A stretch of DNA of 49,539 nucleotides, taken from Cytobacillus sp. S13-E01. GTDB lineage: Bacteria; Bacillota; Bacilli; Bacillales; Bacillaceae_L. Shown one piece after another: positions 35,764 to 44,187 of this stretch (positions within the stretch are counted from its first letter, which is position 1; each line of letters opens with the position of its first letter). The DNA is taken from contig NZ_JARFVC010000031.1 in NCBI RefSeq assembly GCF_029193815.1, forward strand, positions 1-49,539. Reading direction: 5' to 3'. A model generated the notes under the pieces. It was given only the letters and a program-made list of their open reading frames with translations, was not told the DNA's origin and searched no databases. Both the position numbers and the translations under genes were made by a program.

Positions 35764-35912
35764 CTACTTCCCCCATTCCTGGCTCCTCTAATGAATAGAA
35801 GCAGGTAATCCTTTATTGGGTGCTTGTTTTTTCTTTTAATAATAAAACAGCGCCACGCAAAACACGTGTCCAGAGTGTACGTGGCAACACATTGGGTGCT
35901 GGTGGGTATAAC

Positions 35913-37586
35913 TTATTTTATTTTTCCTAATTCGTCTATAAATGCCGGTCTTTTTTTATATAAGGCCAATAGTTCATCTATCAATTCCATTTGTTCTCGC
36001 TTACCTGCAATCTTTTTATATCTTGTTAATTTATGACATACACCTTGATAGTCCCTTCGATTGGATGAACTGCTTGCTGTAGATTTTATATATTTCTTAT
36101 ATATATTTATAACGTCCTCTTTAACATGTTTGGCTAGCTTCTCGGCGTAATCTTCTATATATCTAGGATTGTCCCTGACAAATTCCAACATTTCTTCTAG
36201 ATCATTTTCTTCCTCTATCAACTTGAGGAATATACGACTGGTATGCCATCCTTTCCCTGTTTTTAGTTCTTGTTTTAGGTTTGTATATAATACCTCTTGA
36301 TTTTCTGATGCTAATTCTTTTAGAACGTGATAATAAGTAAAGTCCCCATCAAATAATAATTCCTTTGCTAAGTTTCTTTGTTCTTCATTTAATTGAAGGT
36401 ATTTGTAAGCTTCATGTCGGAATTTTTTCCATTTGGATATTAAACCTGGATATTGTTGATCCTGCTTTTCTCCTTCTTTAGCTAATTCTAAGACATTGTG
36501 GTAGTTTTTCTCTTGAAGGTACTTATTCAGTAACTTCTCTCTAAAGGATGAAAACTGAAGATGCTGGTGAATAAAATGTTCCGCTTCCTCTTGTGTACCA
36601 TATTGCTCAATCAACCGAAACAATAGTTGAAGCATCCTTTCATTCCCATAGTGTGTATATCGATCGTTTGATTTTTTATCATACATGGACTCGATTTTAA
36701 CCCTTAACTGTTCTCTAAGCGTTTCATCATCTGCAAATTCAAAACAAATATTTAGCAAATCAATCTTGTAATCCAACCAACCATCGAATACCTCGTTATC
36801 GATCTGATCTAATAGTTTCTCAAACATTGCTTTTCTTTGATGACCTATCTCTTTACACTTAATGGCAATTTCTCCTATTAATTCTAGTGTTTCGGTAACA
36901 AGGGAACCAATGTCTCCACCAGAATCATCTGCATATTGGAATGCATCCATTGCTTCCTCAAGTAATAGCAGTGCTATATCCAATGCTAAAAGTACATTTT
37001 CAGTACTTTTTGCCTTTTCGACTACATCTTCCAGCTCAATTACAAAATCCCTCGTATTTCGATACTTAATAAAGCCTTCTCTGCCTGTATATTTTCTAAC
37101 AATCGAATTGATTAACTCTTGACATGCCTCAAGCTCCTGCTGATTGTCTCCTTTTGAGAATTTAACCATGAGGCTGTTTTCTAACGTAGCATTATTATGC
37201 GTGATATTTATGATAATATTTATCAATTCTTCTTTTGAAAGATTGTTTAAGACCTCTTGAATCGTCGATTGCTTATAAGTCTTGTTTCCTACCTTGTTGT
37301 CATTTACGGTAACTTGATTCAATATTTCATATAGTTGAAAATATGCTGCCACCTCGTGTTTACATACAGGTCCAAAATCATAGGGACAATCACACTCGGA
37401 ATATAAAATGTCTCCATTATCCCTGATCTCAACCAACACTTCGTAGTCATCGGTTCCTTCAATATGAAAAAGATATTCGTTTTCGCCCTGTTTATAAGCT
37501 TTTACAACATTTCCTTCAATGTAGTAGATGTAGCCCCTGTCTAATATCGTTTTGTCTATATATCTTTTAAAATTAGTAATGTTCAT
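35913..37586 (-). CDS. SWIM zinc-finger protein
   Basis: 557-aa soluble protein with an N-terminal SWIM zinc finger (ECDCPYDFGPVCKHEVAAYF; Cys-x-Cys...Cys-x-His, about residues 64-80). The rest is helical and repeat-like, rich in charged residues. SWIM domains bind DNA or proteins. A SWIM finger also heads the SNF2 helicase at 10010-13336, and stand-alone SWIM proteins often accompany such helicases, but here they are 22 kb apart. GAGGGA lies upstream of the ATG. Function is unknown. Confidence 0.85.
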   Translation of the reverse strand: MNITNFKRYIDKTILDRGYIYYIEGNVVKAYKQGENEYLFHIEGTDDYEVLVEIRDNGDILYSECDCPYDFGPVCKHEVAAYFQLYEILNQVTVNDNKVGNKTYKQSTIQEVLNNLSKEELINIIINITHNNATLENSLMVKFSKGDNQQELEACQELINSIVRKYTGREGFIKYRNTRDFVIELEDVVEKAKSTENVLLALDIALLLLEEAMDAFQYADDSGGDIGSLVTETLELIGEIAIKCKEIGHQRKAMFEKLLDQIDNEVFDGWLDYKIDLLNICFEFADDETLREQLRVKIESMYDKKSNDRYTHYGNERMLQLLFRLIEQYGTQEEAEHFIHQHLQFSSFREKLLNKYLQEKNYHNVLELAKEGEKQDQQYPGLISKWKKFRHEAYKYLQLNEEQRNLAKELLFDGDFTYYHVLKELASENQEVLYTNLKQELKTGKGWHTSRIFLKLIEEENDLEEMLEFVRDNPRYIEDYAEKLAKHVKEDVINIYKKYIKSTASSSSNRRDYQGVCHKLTRYKKIAGKREQMELIDELLALYKKRPAFIDELGKIK

Positions 37587-37621
37587 TTCTAGTCCCTCAC
37601 AATTAAGAAATTAATAATTTA

Positions 37622-37652
37622 GAAAAAAAAACAGGAACATGATCCTGTTTTA
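37622..37652 (-). terminator. Terminator after the small two-gene operon
   Basis: AAAACAGGA/TCCTGTTTT stem with a short loop and a run of T on the minus strand, between the 37665 gene and the SWIM gene. Confidence 0.75.
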
Positions 37653-37664
37653 AATAGTACGAAA

Positions 37665-37994
37665 TTAAATTACCTCTCTATGCACAAAGGAAGTCACTCC
37701 AAATGGTAAATTCCCCTCAGCAATTTGATCCAAATGCCACCACCACTCTTCTCGTGGATTTTTTGATGTAGTGAAATCATATACCTCGTTCATATGTTTC
37801 ACCATCTTTTGTGCATTTTGAATTAATTGCAAGTCATACCTAGCCAACTCCAATTTTTCTTGAAAGGTTAATTCATCAAAAATCTTATGCAATTCACTTC
37901 TATCATGCAGCATTCGGATGCTTTCGAAAGGACTAGCTTCAAAATCATTTACATCTTGCCCATAATTTTCAACTTCCTGTTTATATCGGCTCAT
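37665..37994 (-). CDS. Unknown 109-aa protein
   Basis: Not recognised. Soluble, acidic, mostly helical, with a tryptophan-rich stretch (NPREEWWWHLDQIAEG) near residue 80. Good GGGAGG ribosome binding site before the ATG. The start overlaps the stop of the preceding gene by 4 bases, so the two are co-translated. A strong terminator follows. Nothing in the sequence shows an enzymatic or DNA-binding motif. Confidence 0.7.
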   Translation of the reverse strand: MSRYKQEVENYGQDVNDFEASPFESIRMLHDRSELHKIFDELTFQEKLELARYDLQLIQNAQKMVKHMNEVYDFTTSKNPREEWWWHLDQIAEGNLPFGVTSFVHREVI

Positions 37995-38380
37995 TCAAAA
38001 ACCTCCCTCACCTTTCCTAAATAATTGTATCCATCTTCACTTTTTAGATAACTACTGGTGTTTTTTCTGAACATACAAGTTTCCATCACTTTGTCTTTAC
38101 CAACGATGACCATCCATTTTCCATCATCAAAAACAATGTATTCCTGCATAAAGCCAATCAAATAGTAAAGATGAATTTCATTTTCTAGATTATTCATTAT
38201 TTTTAATATTAGATTATCATAATCCCTTAGATCCCAATCTTCAGGTATTTCATTTCTTCTTTTGCGTTTTACCAAATGGTATTCACCGCTATGGAACGAA
38301 TCGTTACTTTTCCAAACAGGTCCAGTCACATTATAAGAGTCAATAATTCTTCTAATTTCTTTCTTTGTCAAAGAATCCAA
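37991..38380 (-). CDS. Unknown 129-aa protein
   Basis: Not recognised. It starts at TTG 38380 with GGGGGAG upstream. Basic N-terminal half (KKEIRRII, LVKRKRRNEIPED), then a hydrophobic YYLIGFMQEYIVFDDGKWMVIV segment that looks like buried beta strands rather than a membrane span. Overlaps the 109-aa partner gene by 4 bases (ATGA). The pair could be a small toxin-antitoxin or immunity-type module, but that is only a guess from size and coupling. Confidence 0.7.
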   Translation of the reverse strand: MDSLTKKEIRRIIDSYNVTGPVWKSNDSFHSGEYHLVKRKRRNEIPEDWDLRDYDNLILKIMNNLENEIHLYYLIGFMQEYIVFDDGKWMVIVGKDKVMETCMFRKNTSSYLKSEDGYNYLGKVREVFE

Positions 38381-38771
38381 TTCTACTCCCCCTTATTTTA
38401 CTCCAACTCCTTTTAAAATCATAATCATAAAATTATTTATTGGAGTAAAGGCAAATATCAACTCGAAATTTACCTGCGATAAAAGATATCACAAAAAATG
38501 GTTCTATAAATTACTCAAAATTCCTTCCCAAGGATAGAAAAAGACATCGAATTTTCAATAATCGATGTCATAAAAAAATCATGTCTCATTACTCAACTTT
38601 CGCAGAGTGAAATTGGCAAATAAGCCTTGATATAACTAGGAAGGCCCTCAATCCATTGCTGAAGTTACTCCGGACAAGGTACCTGTCCCCTCGTCCCTGC
38701 ATTTTGCACTCCAAAAGAGTACCGGTTACTCCTGAAGAATGGCCCCCGTTTCAAGCAAGGTATGTGTAATT
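38381..38771. other. Gene-free stretch with terminator-like hairpin and REP half-copy
   Basis: GACATCGA (38546-38553) pairs with TCGATGTC (38564-38571); T runs follow on the minus strand, fitting a terminator for the fragment at 38772-39023. A REP-like GGACAAGG...CCTGTCCCCTCGTCC lies near 38672-38697. Confidence 0.45.
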
Positions 38772-39023
38772 TTATTCTTCCAATCCAAACGGTAAAGCAC
38801 CGTCCACAAAATAGTTCCCAAAAACATTATCATTTGGAGAATGATTTGTTCCTTTACGGTGTAACTCTTTTCCAACTGTATCAATATGTGCGATCAGTTT
38901 CTCATTGTTTATTTCTTCATAGTGCAGGATATCAAAAAAGTAAGGAAGTGGATATTCCTCATTTAATAATTCATCCAACAGCACTCGCAAACGCAACAGG
39001 ACATGGGAAGGATTTTGAAGCAA
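38772..39023 (-). pseudogene. Fragment of a minimal nucleotidyltransferase gene
   Basis: 83-aa frame whose middle, YPLPYFFDILHYEEINNEKL followed by IAHIDTVGKELH, matches the C-terminal part of MNT nucleotidyltransferases; the protein at 13633-14379 has YTFDIIDYEKISNEKLKDYI at the same place. The GSxxxG...DxD active site that should precede it is absent, so this is a remnant. A normal MNT gene begins about 60 codons earlier; the upstream DNA does not supply it. Confidence 0.55.
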
Positions 39024-39138
39024 TAAAAGGCAGCTCTTTAAGTAAGTAGTTCAAAAATTTAAGCGGACAGGCGTTCCGTTATTGGTCATTCAACTTTTTA
39101 AATAGTACTTTAACAAATAAGTGTATAAATACAGAAAA

Positions 39139-39166
39139 TACCCAGAGTTCTCTGAGTAATTTTTTG
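39139..39166 (+). terminator. Possible small terminator
   Basis: CCCAGAG/CTCTGAG stem with a 2-base loop, followed by TAATTTTTTG. It lies near the end of the DUF3298 gene on the opposite strand. Direction is uncertain. Confidence 0.35.
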
Positions 39167-39192
39167 ATTACTATTTTTTACACTTAGAATCA

Positions 39193-39813
39193 CTAATTAT
39201 TAACAGCCATTCGTCCGAGGGCACCGTTTTCGTCAATTATATCTTGAATATCATATACCGATATTGGAAACATCGGAAAACCAAAAACATATGGAGTGAT
39301 TTCATATAGTTGAAAATAGATAACAAGAGTTTTATCTGCGATGTAAAAATCTTGATCAGGACGAATGGTAGTAAACTCATCTAGCGTCTGGATATTCCGT
39401 TTTTTCATTTGCATTTTAATCAAGTCTGAAAGTCTTTTAATATAATCACTGCCAGGCTTAAACAAGTATTTAAGGGTACAAAGCTTTCCTTTCTTGAGGT
39501 CAAACGTTAAAGATTTTATAACCGTCATACCATGAGCTGCTTGATAGTGATACGTATAATTGGATTGTGATAAGCTTAAAACTTCCCGTTGATTATTTTT
39601 AATTTCATAGTATCCAATTATTTCCTCAACACTTGAGGGCATACTTCCAATTTGTTCATTTATGAGCTGCTGGGTTTGTTCAACGATCGTATAATTTATA
39701 AAAGATTCTAATGGTTGATTCTGCATGCCGAAAACTTGCGGATAAAAGACAGTTTTTTTCGGTCCACTACTAATTTTTGCCGTTTTAATACTTACCGGTA
39801 ACGAAATGGGCAT
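39193..39813 (-). CDS. DUF3298/DUF4163-like protein
   Basis: 206-aa protein. ATG 39813 is preferred because GAGGA lies 8 bases upstream; earlier in-frame starts at 39822 and 39828 lack a spaced site. The sequence follows the DUF4163 plus DUF3298 pattern seen in PdaC and RsiV ectodomains: FYPQVFG...FINYTIVEQTQQLINEQ, YHYQAAHGMTVIKSLTFDLKKGKLCTLKYLF and VIYFQLYEITPYVFGFPMFPI. No signal peptide or membrane segment is visible, so it would be cytoplasmic, unlike PdaC. Function is unknown. Monocistronic. Confidence 0.8.
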   Translation of the reverse strand: MPISLPVSIKTAKISSGPKKTVFYPQVFGMQNQPLESFINYTIVEQTQQLINEQIGSMPSSVEEIIGYYEIKNNQREVLSLSQSNYTYHYQAAHGMTVIKSLTFDLKKGKLCTLKYLFKPGSDYIKRLSDLIKMQMKKRNIQTLDEFTTIRPDQDFYIADKTLVIYFQLYEITPYVFGFPMFPISVYDIQDIIDENGALGRMAVNN

Positions 39814-39828
39814 AGAATTCATCCTCAC

Positions 39829-40396
39829 TCATTGAGTTTTTACTCATTGTATTCTTGAGGATGCAAAAGTGACAATGCAAAAGAAACACCGGGATGAATA
39901 GCCTCCTTTTAGTAGTGTATTTAGTTATTGAAATGAATGGTTTATAGATTAGACTGGAGAATAGAAAAGTGGTGAGTTAAGTAATGGTCTTGAAGAAAAG
40001 AAGAATTTGCGGTTCTTTAATTGATATTCAACAACTGGTTCTAAATACCTTCTAGGTTTTCCAGAAAAAAGAGAAAATACTTTGTAAATTGGGAAAATGG
40101 GAATAATTAGGTAAATGCGAGGACCATCCCCGTGTTTCTTTATTATCTTCTATACTTTTTTTGCTTTTGTGAAAAGAAGTACTGATCTAACGTTTTGATA
40201 TTAAAGTCTGAATACTCGTTTAAGAATATAACATCAAAATTGTTCCTACCAAGTAAACATGATCTCAGCTGCTTCTCCTTGCTTTGCTACAATCTTATCT
40301 ATTGTACTTAATTAATATCATAAAAAGATAAAGGAATTTACTCAAAAGATGTCGAAAATAAGAAGTCATCCATTAAATTACAAAGGAGCTAAAATA
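39829..40396. other. Gene-free stretch with repeat copies
   Basis: It holds a GAGGACCATCCCCGTGTTTC REP half-copy (40118-40137) and, directly after, the 50-bp repeat shared with 27986-28035 (40142-40192). The remaining DNA is AT-rich, with no gene seen. Confidence 0.5.
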
Positions 40397-40738
40397 TTGA
40401 AATCAAAAGTTATAGCTTATAAAGTCTCTTTAAATAGCGATAATATTTTTATATTAAGAAAGAATCCAGAACTCTTAAAAGAGACTGTATATAATAATAT
40501 AAAAAAAGTTCACACCGTTGTTTATCCACAAAGAACATGTTCATTTGCTCTACAAATAATCGAAGAATTCCCTCAAAAAACTACCAATATTCTCTTAGGA
40601 AGGATGGTGAAGTATAGAAAGATACATGAGGTAGAAAAGTGTGATGAGGTTAATCAAAATATAAAAGTAGTTGATGAAGAAAACAACATCTTAGAGAAAG
40701 TATATTTTTATTACGAGCCATCGGACAAAAATCCCTAA
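40397..40738 (+). CDS. Unknown protein, possibly the N-terminal part of an IS-split gene
   Basis: 113-aa frame starting at TTG 40397, with AAAGGAG 8 bases upstream (a longer frame from ATG 40349 has no such site). Sequence: SKVIAYKVSLNSDNIFILRK, then basic and beta-rich segments, ending EKVYFYYEPSDKNP. No domain recognised. After its stop come a hairpin (40741-40773), non-coding DNA and an IS1182-like transposon. Beyond the transposon an open frame without a good start (42543-43148) continues in a similar style (FNFVLWLYDKTTEYLIFEE). I infer that both were one gene, but the junction cannot be proven here. Confidence 0.55.
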   Translation: MKSKVIAYKVSLNSDNIFILRKNPELLKETVYNNIKKVHTVVYPQRTCSFALQIIEEFPQKTTNILLGRMVKYRKIHEVEKCDEVNQNIKVVDEENNILEKVYFYYEPSDKNP

Positions 40739-40879
40739 CCCTTGGTATTATTAACCTAATTTAATGGTTAACCAAGATTGTGTTCCCGCAGCTACTGCTT
40801 GGAACGAATCCAATGTGATTTGTCAAATTCCATTTTGGACTAAATAAGCCCAAAATCGAGCATTTTGCAATATATACAC

Positions 40880-42542
40880 CCTAATTTTTCACAGGGTTTT
40901 TGTGGAAAATAGAATCATTGCCCGTTTGGGCAAAAATAAAAGCCATAATGAGTTTCCTCTGGTAAAATAGAAGTAACGAATCAACTATCCCGAAAGGAGT
41001 TCATTATGGCTACCTCTATTATACCAAAATCTTATTCTAATGTAATCTACCTTCAACCATCATTTTCAATTATGCAAGAAGACTTTTCCTCTTTGCGCCA
41101 CCTCCCTTATGTAAAACTGGCGCTCGACTTCCCTTGGGAGAAGGTTTTCGCTCCCATTGAACAAGAATATGTTAGGGCTCGATTTGAGCGCTATCGGAAC
41201 AAGAAAAATCAAAAGAGTTTATACAACAACCAGGAAGAATTATTTTCCGATCTACCACAAAATATGAGTATTCAACCTGAGAAATCTTCTAAAGGACGAA
41301 AAGGCATTAACTTTTATGCTCTATTCAAATCGTTCCTTTTAGCTCCTCTTCTCTATGTTGAAGTTATGGTCTCAAGTGTTCATCTTCAAGTTGCCGGAAA
41401 CTCGGATTTTCGAACTGTTTGTGGTTTTACACAGGTTCCATCCCTCAAAACTTTTGAGCGATTTGATCAAATTATGATTGAAAACGGACTATGGGAAAAT
41501 GCCCGACAACTGATGGTTCAGTTTAATATCGAACAAGGAATTATTGAGAAAGAAGAACAATTGGCAGTTGATACGACACATGTCGAAGCTGAAGCTACTC
41601 TTCACGCCCATCGTAAGTGCGGCCACTCCGAGCCATGCGACTGTCCAAAAATCCCTACAGATGACAATGTCGGACTCATGAGAAAAAGCAACACCGTTAC
41701 ATATATCGCCCACAAAGTAGCACTAGTGTGTGGTGTAAAATCAGAACTACCTTTATCTAGAAGCATTTTTAAAGGTGGCGAGCATGATGGTACAACTCTT
41801 AAGACCACTTTAGAAAAAGTAACGCAAGATCTTCCGGAAGAATGGTTGAAAAATGTTCAATACGTGAGTGCAGATGGAATCTATCAAAATAAAGACAATC
41901 AAGAACATACAAAAGGGATTCTTCAGGCTAAACTGCTATCTCCTATAAATCCAAGAAAAATTAAGGACCAGGAACTGAATTCTCCTGGAATGACTAAGCT
42001 TGATAAGTATGGTGTTCCGCACTGCATAAGCGGCCACCGATTAAAACTAAAAGGATTGGATGCAACAAAACAACAATACATTTGGACATGCCCAGTATTT
42101 GATCCCAAGTATAAGCAAGAAGGACTTTCTTGTACAAAGGCTTTTCATATTCAATGTTGTAATGGAGCTAAAACAGGAAGAACGGTGCGCATACAACAAT
42201 CATTAGCTCCACAAATTGATTCAGAATATCCACAGCACCTTCAATCTTTTAAAACCAAATATGCGGAGAGAACTGCCATTGAACGGGTAAACGCACAGGC
42301 CAAAGAAGGCCTTAGTATGCGAAGAGTTCATAAACGGGGCCGAGTAGCAGTCGAAGCACATGTAGATCGATGCATCTTAACTGCACATACCTTGGCTTAT
42401 ATGTCTGTTCAAGAAACAGGGCAGCTATACCGTGGTTGGACAAAATTATCTGCGTAAAATTACCAGTTTTTTGTAAATTCAAAACTGATGACAGGATAAG
42501 TCTGCCCTTTTTTAGGTTCATTTCCATAGAAGGGAAAAATTA
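40880..42542 (+). mobile_element. IS1182-like insertion sequence (ends approximate)
   Basis: One transposase gene with non-coding ends. Left end from about 40881 (CTAATTTTTCACAGGG) and right end to about 42542 show a loose inverted match (TAATTTTTC...TGGAAA). No clear target duplication could be read. The transposase is intact, so it may be active. Confidence 0.6.
41006..42457 (+). CDS. IS1182-type DDE transposase
   Basis: Cuts and joins DNA to move the element. Intact 483-aa protein with an N-terminal DUF772-like helical region (FFRTVCGFTQVPSLKTFERF-like, about 130-165), the first Asp in QLAVDTTHVEAEATLH, the second Asp in QYVSADGIYQNKDNQE and the Glu region KYAERTAIERVNAQAKEGL near 425. 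A zinc-knuckle-like HRKCGHSEPCDCPK lies after the first Asp. Strong ribosome binding site AAAGGAG before the ATG. No frameshift or stop, unlike the IS4 element of this window. Confidence 0.88.
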   Translation: MATSIIPKSYSNVIYLQPSFSIMQEDFSSLRHLPYVKLALDFPWEKVFAPIEQEYVRARFERYRNKKNQKSLYNNQEELFSDLPQNMSIQPEKSSKGRKGINFYALFKSFLLAPLLYVEVMVSSVHLQVAGNSDFRTVCGFTQVPSLKTFERFDQIMIENGLWENARQLMVQFNIEQGIIEKEEQLAVDTTHVEAEATLHAHRKCGHSEPCDCPKIPTDDNVGLMRKSNTVTYIAHKVALVCGVKSELPLSRSIFKGGEHDGTTLKTTLEKVTQDLPEEWLKNVQYVSADGIYQNKDNQEHTKGILQAKLLSPINPRKIKDQELNSPGMTKLDKYGVPHCISGHRLKLKGLDATKQQYIWTCPVFDPKYKQEGLSCTKAFHIQCCNGAKTGRTVRIQQSLAPQIDSEYPQHLQSFKTKYAERTAIERVNAQAKEGLSMRRVHKRGRVAVEAHVDRCILTAHTLAYMSVQETGQLYRGWTKLSA

Positions 42543-43148
42543 AACCGAAGGTTTGACCAAATCAGCTTTCAAGCCCCTTCTTCATTCCATAATTTCAAAT
42601 TATTTCATTCGAATTTTAATTTTGTCCTGTGGCTCTACGATAAAACTACGGAATATTTAATTTTTGAAGAAAGAAGTCAACTAGATATAGAAACCTTTAT
42701 TAAGGCATTTCAATACATCATTAACTTCAATAACTATGAGATTCAAATAGATATAAATCCAATTCTTCACACGAAGAAATTAATAGAAAGAATCAACAGA
42801 TTAAGAAAAATAACATGGGCACACTTTGAGGTAATACCAAACAATCCAGATCAGCGTATTTGGAGTATGTTTGAATCGATAAATGAAGATTTAGCCTCAA
42901 CTAGCTCTGAATATGACTTTAAAAATCCTGAAGGACTAAGTAGAGAGGGTTCATTGACCGAATTAGTAGACGATGTTAACTCTGGAAAAAGTAGAAGGTA
43001 TATTATTGGTGGTTATACAAGGAATAATATATATGATGAAGTTAGGTCACACGAACATATTAAAAGGCACTATGTGAAAATTGAGCCTTCAGATGAAGGG
43101 AGAAAAAAGGGATTGTGGATGATAACAAAGGAACTATTAGACCTATAA
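42543..43148 (+). pseudogene. 5'-truncated gene downstream of the IS (candidate sensor or antitoxin-like protein)
   Basis: The frame is open from the IS edge (about 42543) to the stop at 43148, but the only internal ATG with the right frame is 42867, in the middle of continuous coding-like sequence. So the gene has lost its start. It encodes NFVLWLYDKTTEYLIFEERS, DIETFIKAFQYIINFNNYEI, IDINPILHTKKLIERINRLR, AHFEVIPNNPD and then RRYIIGGYTRNNIYDEVRSH. The family was not recognised. It overlaps the following membrane-protein gene by 34 bases, so the two formed an operon. The lost N-terminus may be the 40397-40738 frame. Confidence 0.6.
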
Positions 43149-43963
43149 AAAATAAAGAGCTTAATTTTATTTCCCTTTTAAAGTCCTATACTCAAGAACA
43201 GGAACTATTTTCTTTTTTTAGTTTTATTTTGTCGCTTTTACTTTCTCTTGTTGTTGTATTAATGTTCCATCATTTTAATTCCTTAGATCTGACACATAAA
43301 ATTGTGAATAATATATTTATTGCTTCTTCAGCAATATTTGGAATAATTATTGCCTCTTTTGGTTTATTCGCTGCTATTACTGATAAAAGCTTCCTGAAAT
43401 TAATTAATAATCTAGGACAGATAACAAATGTATTATTTCCATTCTGGTTTTGTTCTTTATTATGGAGCATTCTTTTATCTTATTGCTTAGTAACTAGCGT
43501 TTTAGAACTTGATACTGAAAATTACAGATACCTAATATTTCAATTATTCTTTGTACTATTCTTATTTTTTCTATCTATTGGTTATACTTTATCTTTAATT
43601 GGTGATATTCTTAAACTTACGATACATAAAGCTAATTTAATCGATGTAAACATATCTACTATTGATGCTAAAAAATGGAATACACAAATAAACATTAATA
43701 AGTCTTATCTTATATATTTACGTTTCATTTGTGTTATTGGGTTTTTATTAATTACCTATGACCTTTTTTGGTTAAAATTTCTTAAAGAATTTATAGTTTT
43801 AACTTTAGTCACTGGTGCCTTCAATCTTTCTTACATATATCTCTACTACAAATTTATAAATAGTTTAAAGAAAGAAAAACAAATTGCTCTAAAAGTACAT
43901 GCTAAAGATATAGTTAAACTTCAATTACTCTATATTGTAGTTCTTACTCTTCTTAGTATATAA
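43115..43963 (+). CDS. Multi-pass membrane protein of unknown function
   Basis: 282-aa protein with about six predicted membrane segments (roughly residues 33-53, 64-88, 102-128, 137-162, 199-218, 222-245). Short cytoplasmic N-terminus (KGTIRPIKNKELNFISLLKS) and lysine-rich loops. No signal peptide or transporter motif. Its start lies 34 bases inside the preceding frame, and a possible site GGGAGAAAAAAGGG precedes it, so it is translationally coupled. A soluble protein followed by an overlapping multi-pass membrane protein beside a restriction system resembles sensor-effector defence layouts; this is inference. Confidence 0.75.
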   Translation: MDDNKGTIRPIKNKELNFISLLKSYTQEQELFSFFSFILSLLLSLVVVLMFHHFNSLDLTHKIVNNIFIASSAIFGIIIASFGLFAAITDKSFLKLINNLGQITNVLFPFWFCSLLWSILLSYCLVTSVLELDTENYRYLIFQLFFVLFLFFLSIGYTLSLIGDILKLTIHKANLIDVNISTIDAKKWNTQININKSYLIYLRFICVIGFLLITYDLFWLKFLKEFIVLTLVTGAFNLSYIYLYYKFINSLKKEKQIALKVHAKDIVKLQLLYIVVLTLLSI

Positions 43964-43996
43964 TTTCAAAATTTTTAGGGGCAGTGTAAGGAACAA

Positions 43997-44047
43997 GCAG
44001 GGGAGAGCGCTAAGCTGCATCGTAGCGGTCAGGGGTTCAAGCCCCCA
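43997..44047 (+). other. tRNA-like remnant
   Basis: GCAGGGGAGAGC resembles a D-arm, CGCTA...TAGCG an anticodon stem (with an oversized loop), GGTC a variable loop and GGGGTTCAAGCCCC a T-arm with a proper TTCAAGC loop. No acceptor stem can be folded, and the anticodon loop is wrong, so it is not a functional tRNA. It lies between the membrane-protein gene and a REP pair. Confidence 0.4.
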
Positions 44048-44063
44048 ATGACTGAGAAATGGG

Positions 44064-44163
44064 TTCTTAAAACATGGTGACGGTTCTGGTGTTTAGAAAC
44101 ACTAGAACCGTCACCATGTTTCCTTAGCGAAACGAAAGAAACATGACCACCGTCCCCATGTTT
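44064..44163. repeat. REP-like multiple palindrome (GTGACGGTTCTGGTGTTT family)
   Basis: ACATGGTGACGGTTCTGGTG pairs with an inverted copy CACTAGAACCGTCACCATGT, then the spacer TTAGCGAAACGAAAGAAACA and a further half-copy ACCGTCCCCATGTTT. The spacer is shared with 33237-33315. Confidence 0.75.
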
Positions 44164-44187
44164 TTTTACAAGGAGAAGGGGCAAAGT

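Noticed and set aside
43115-43148. Frameshift joining the truncated soluble frame to the membrane protein
   Set aside because: The overlap is an ordinary operon overlap; the membrane protein has its own start and a hydrophilic N-terminus.
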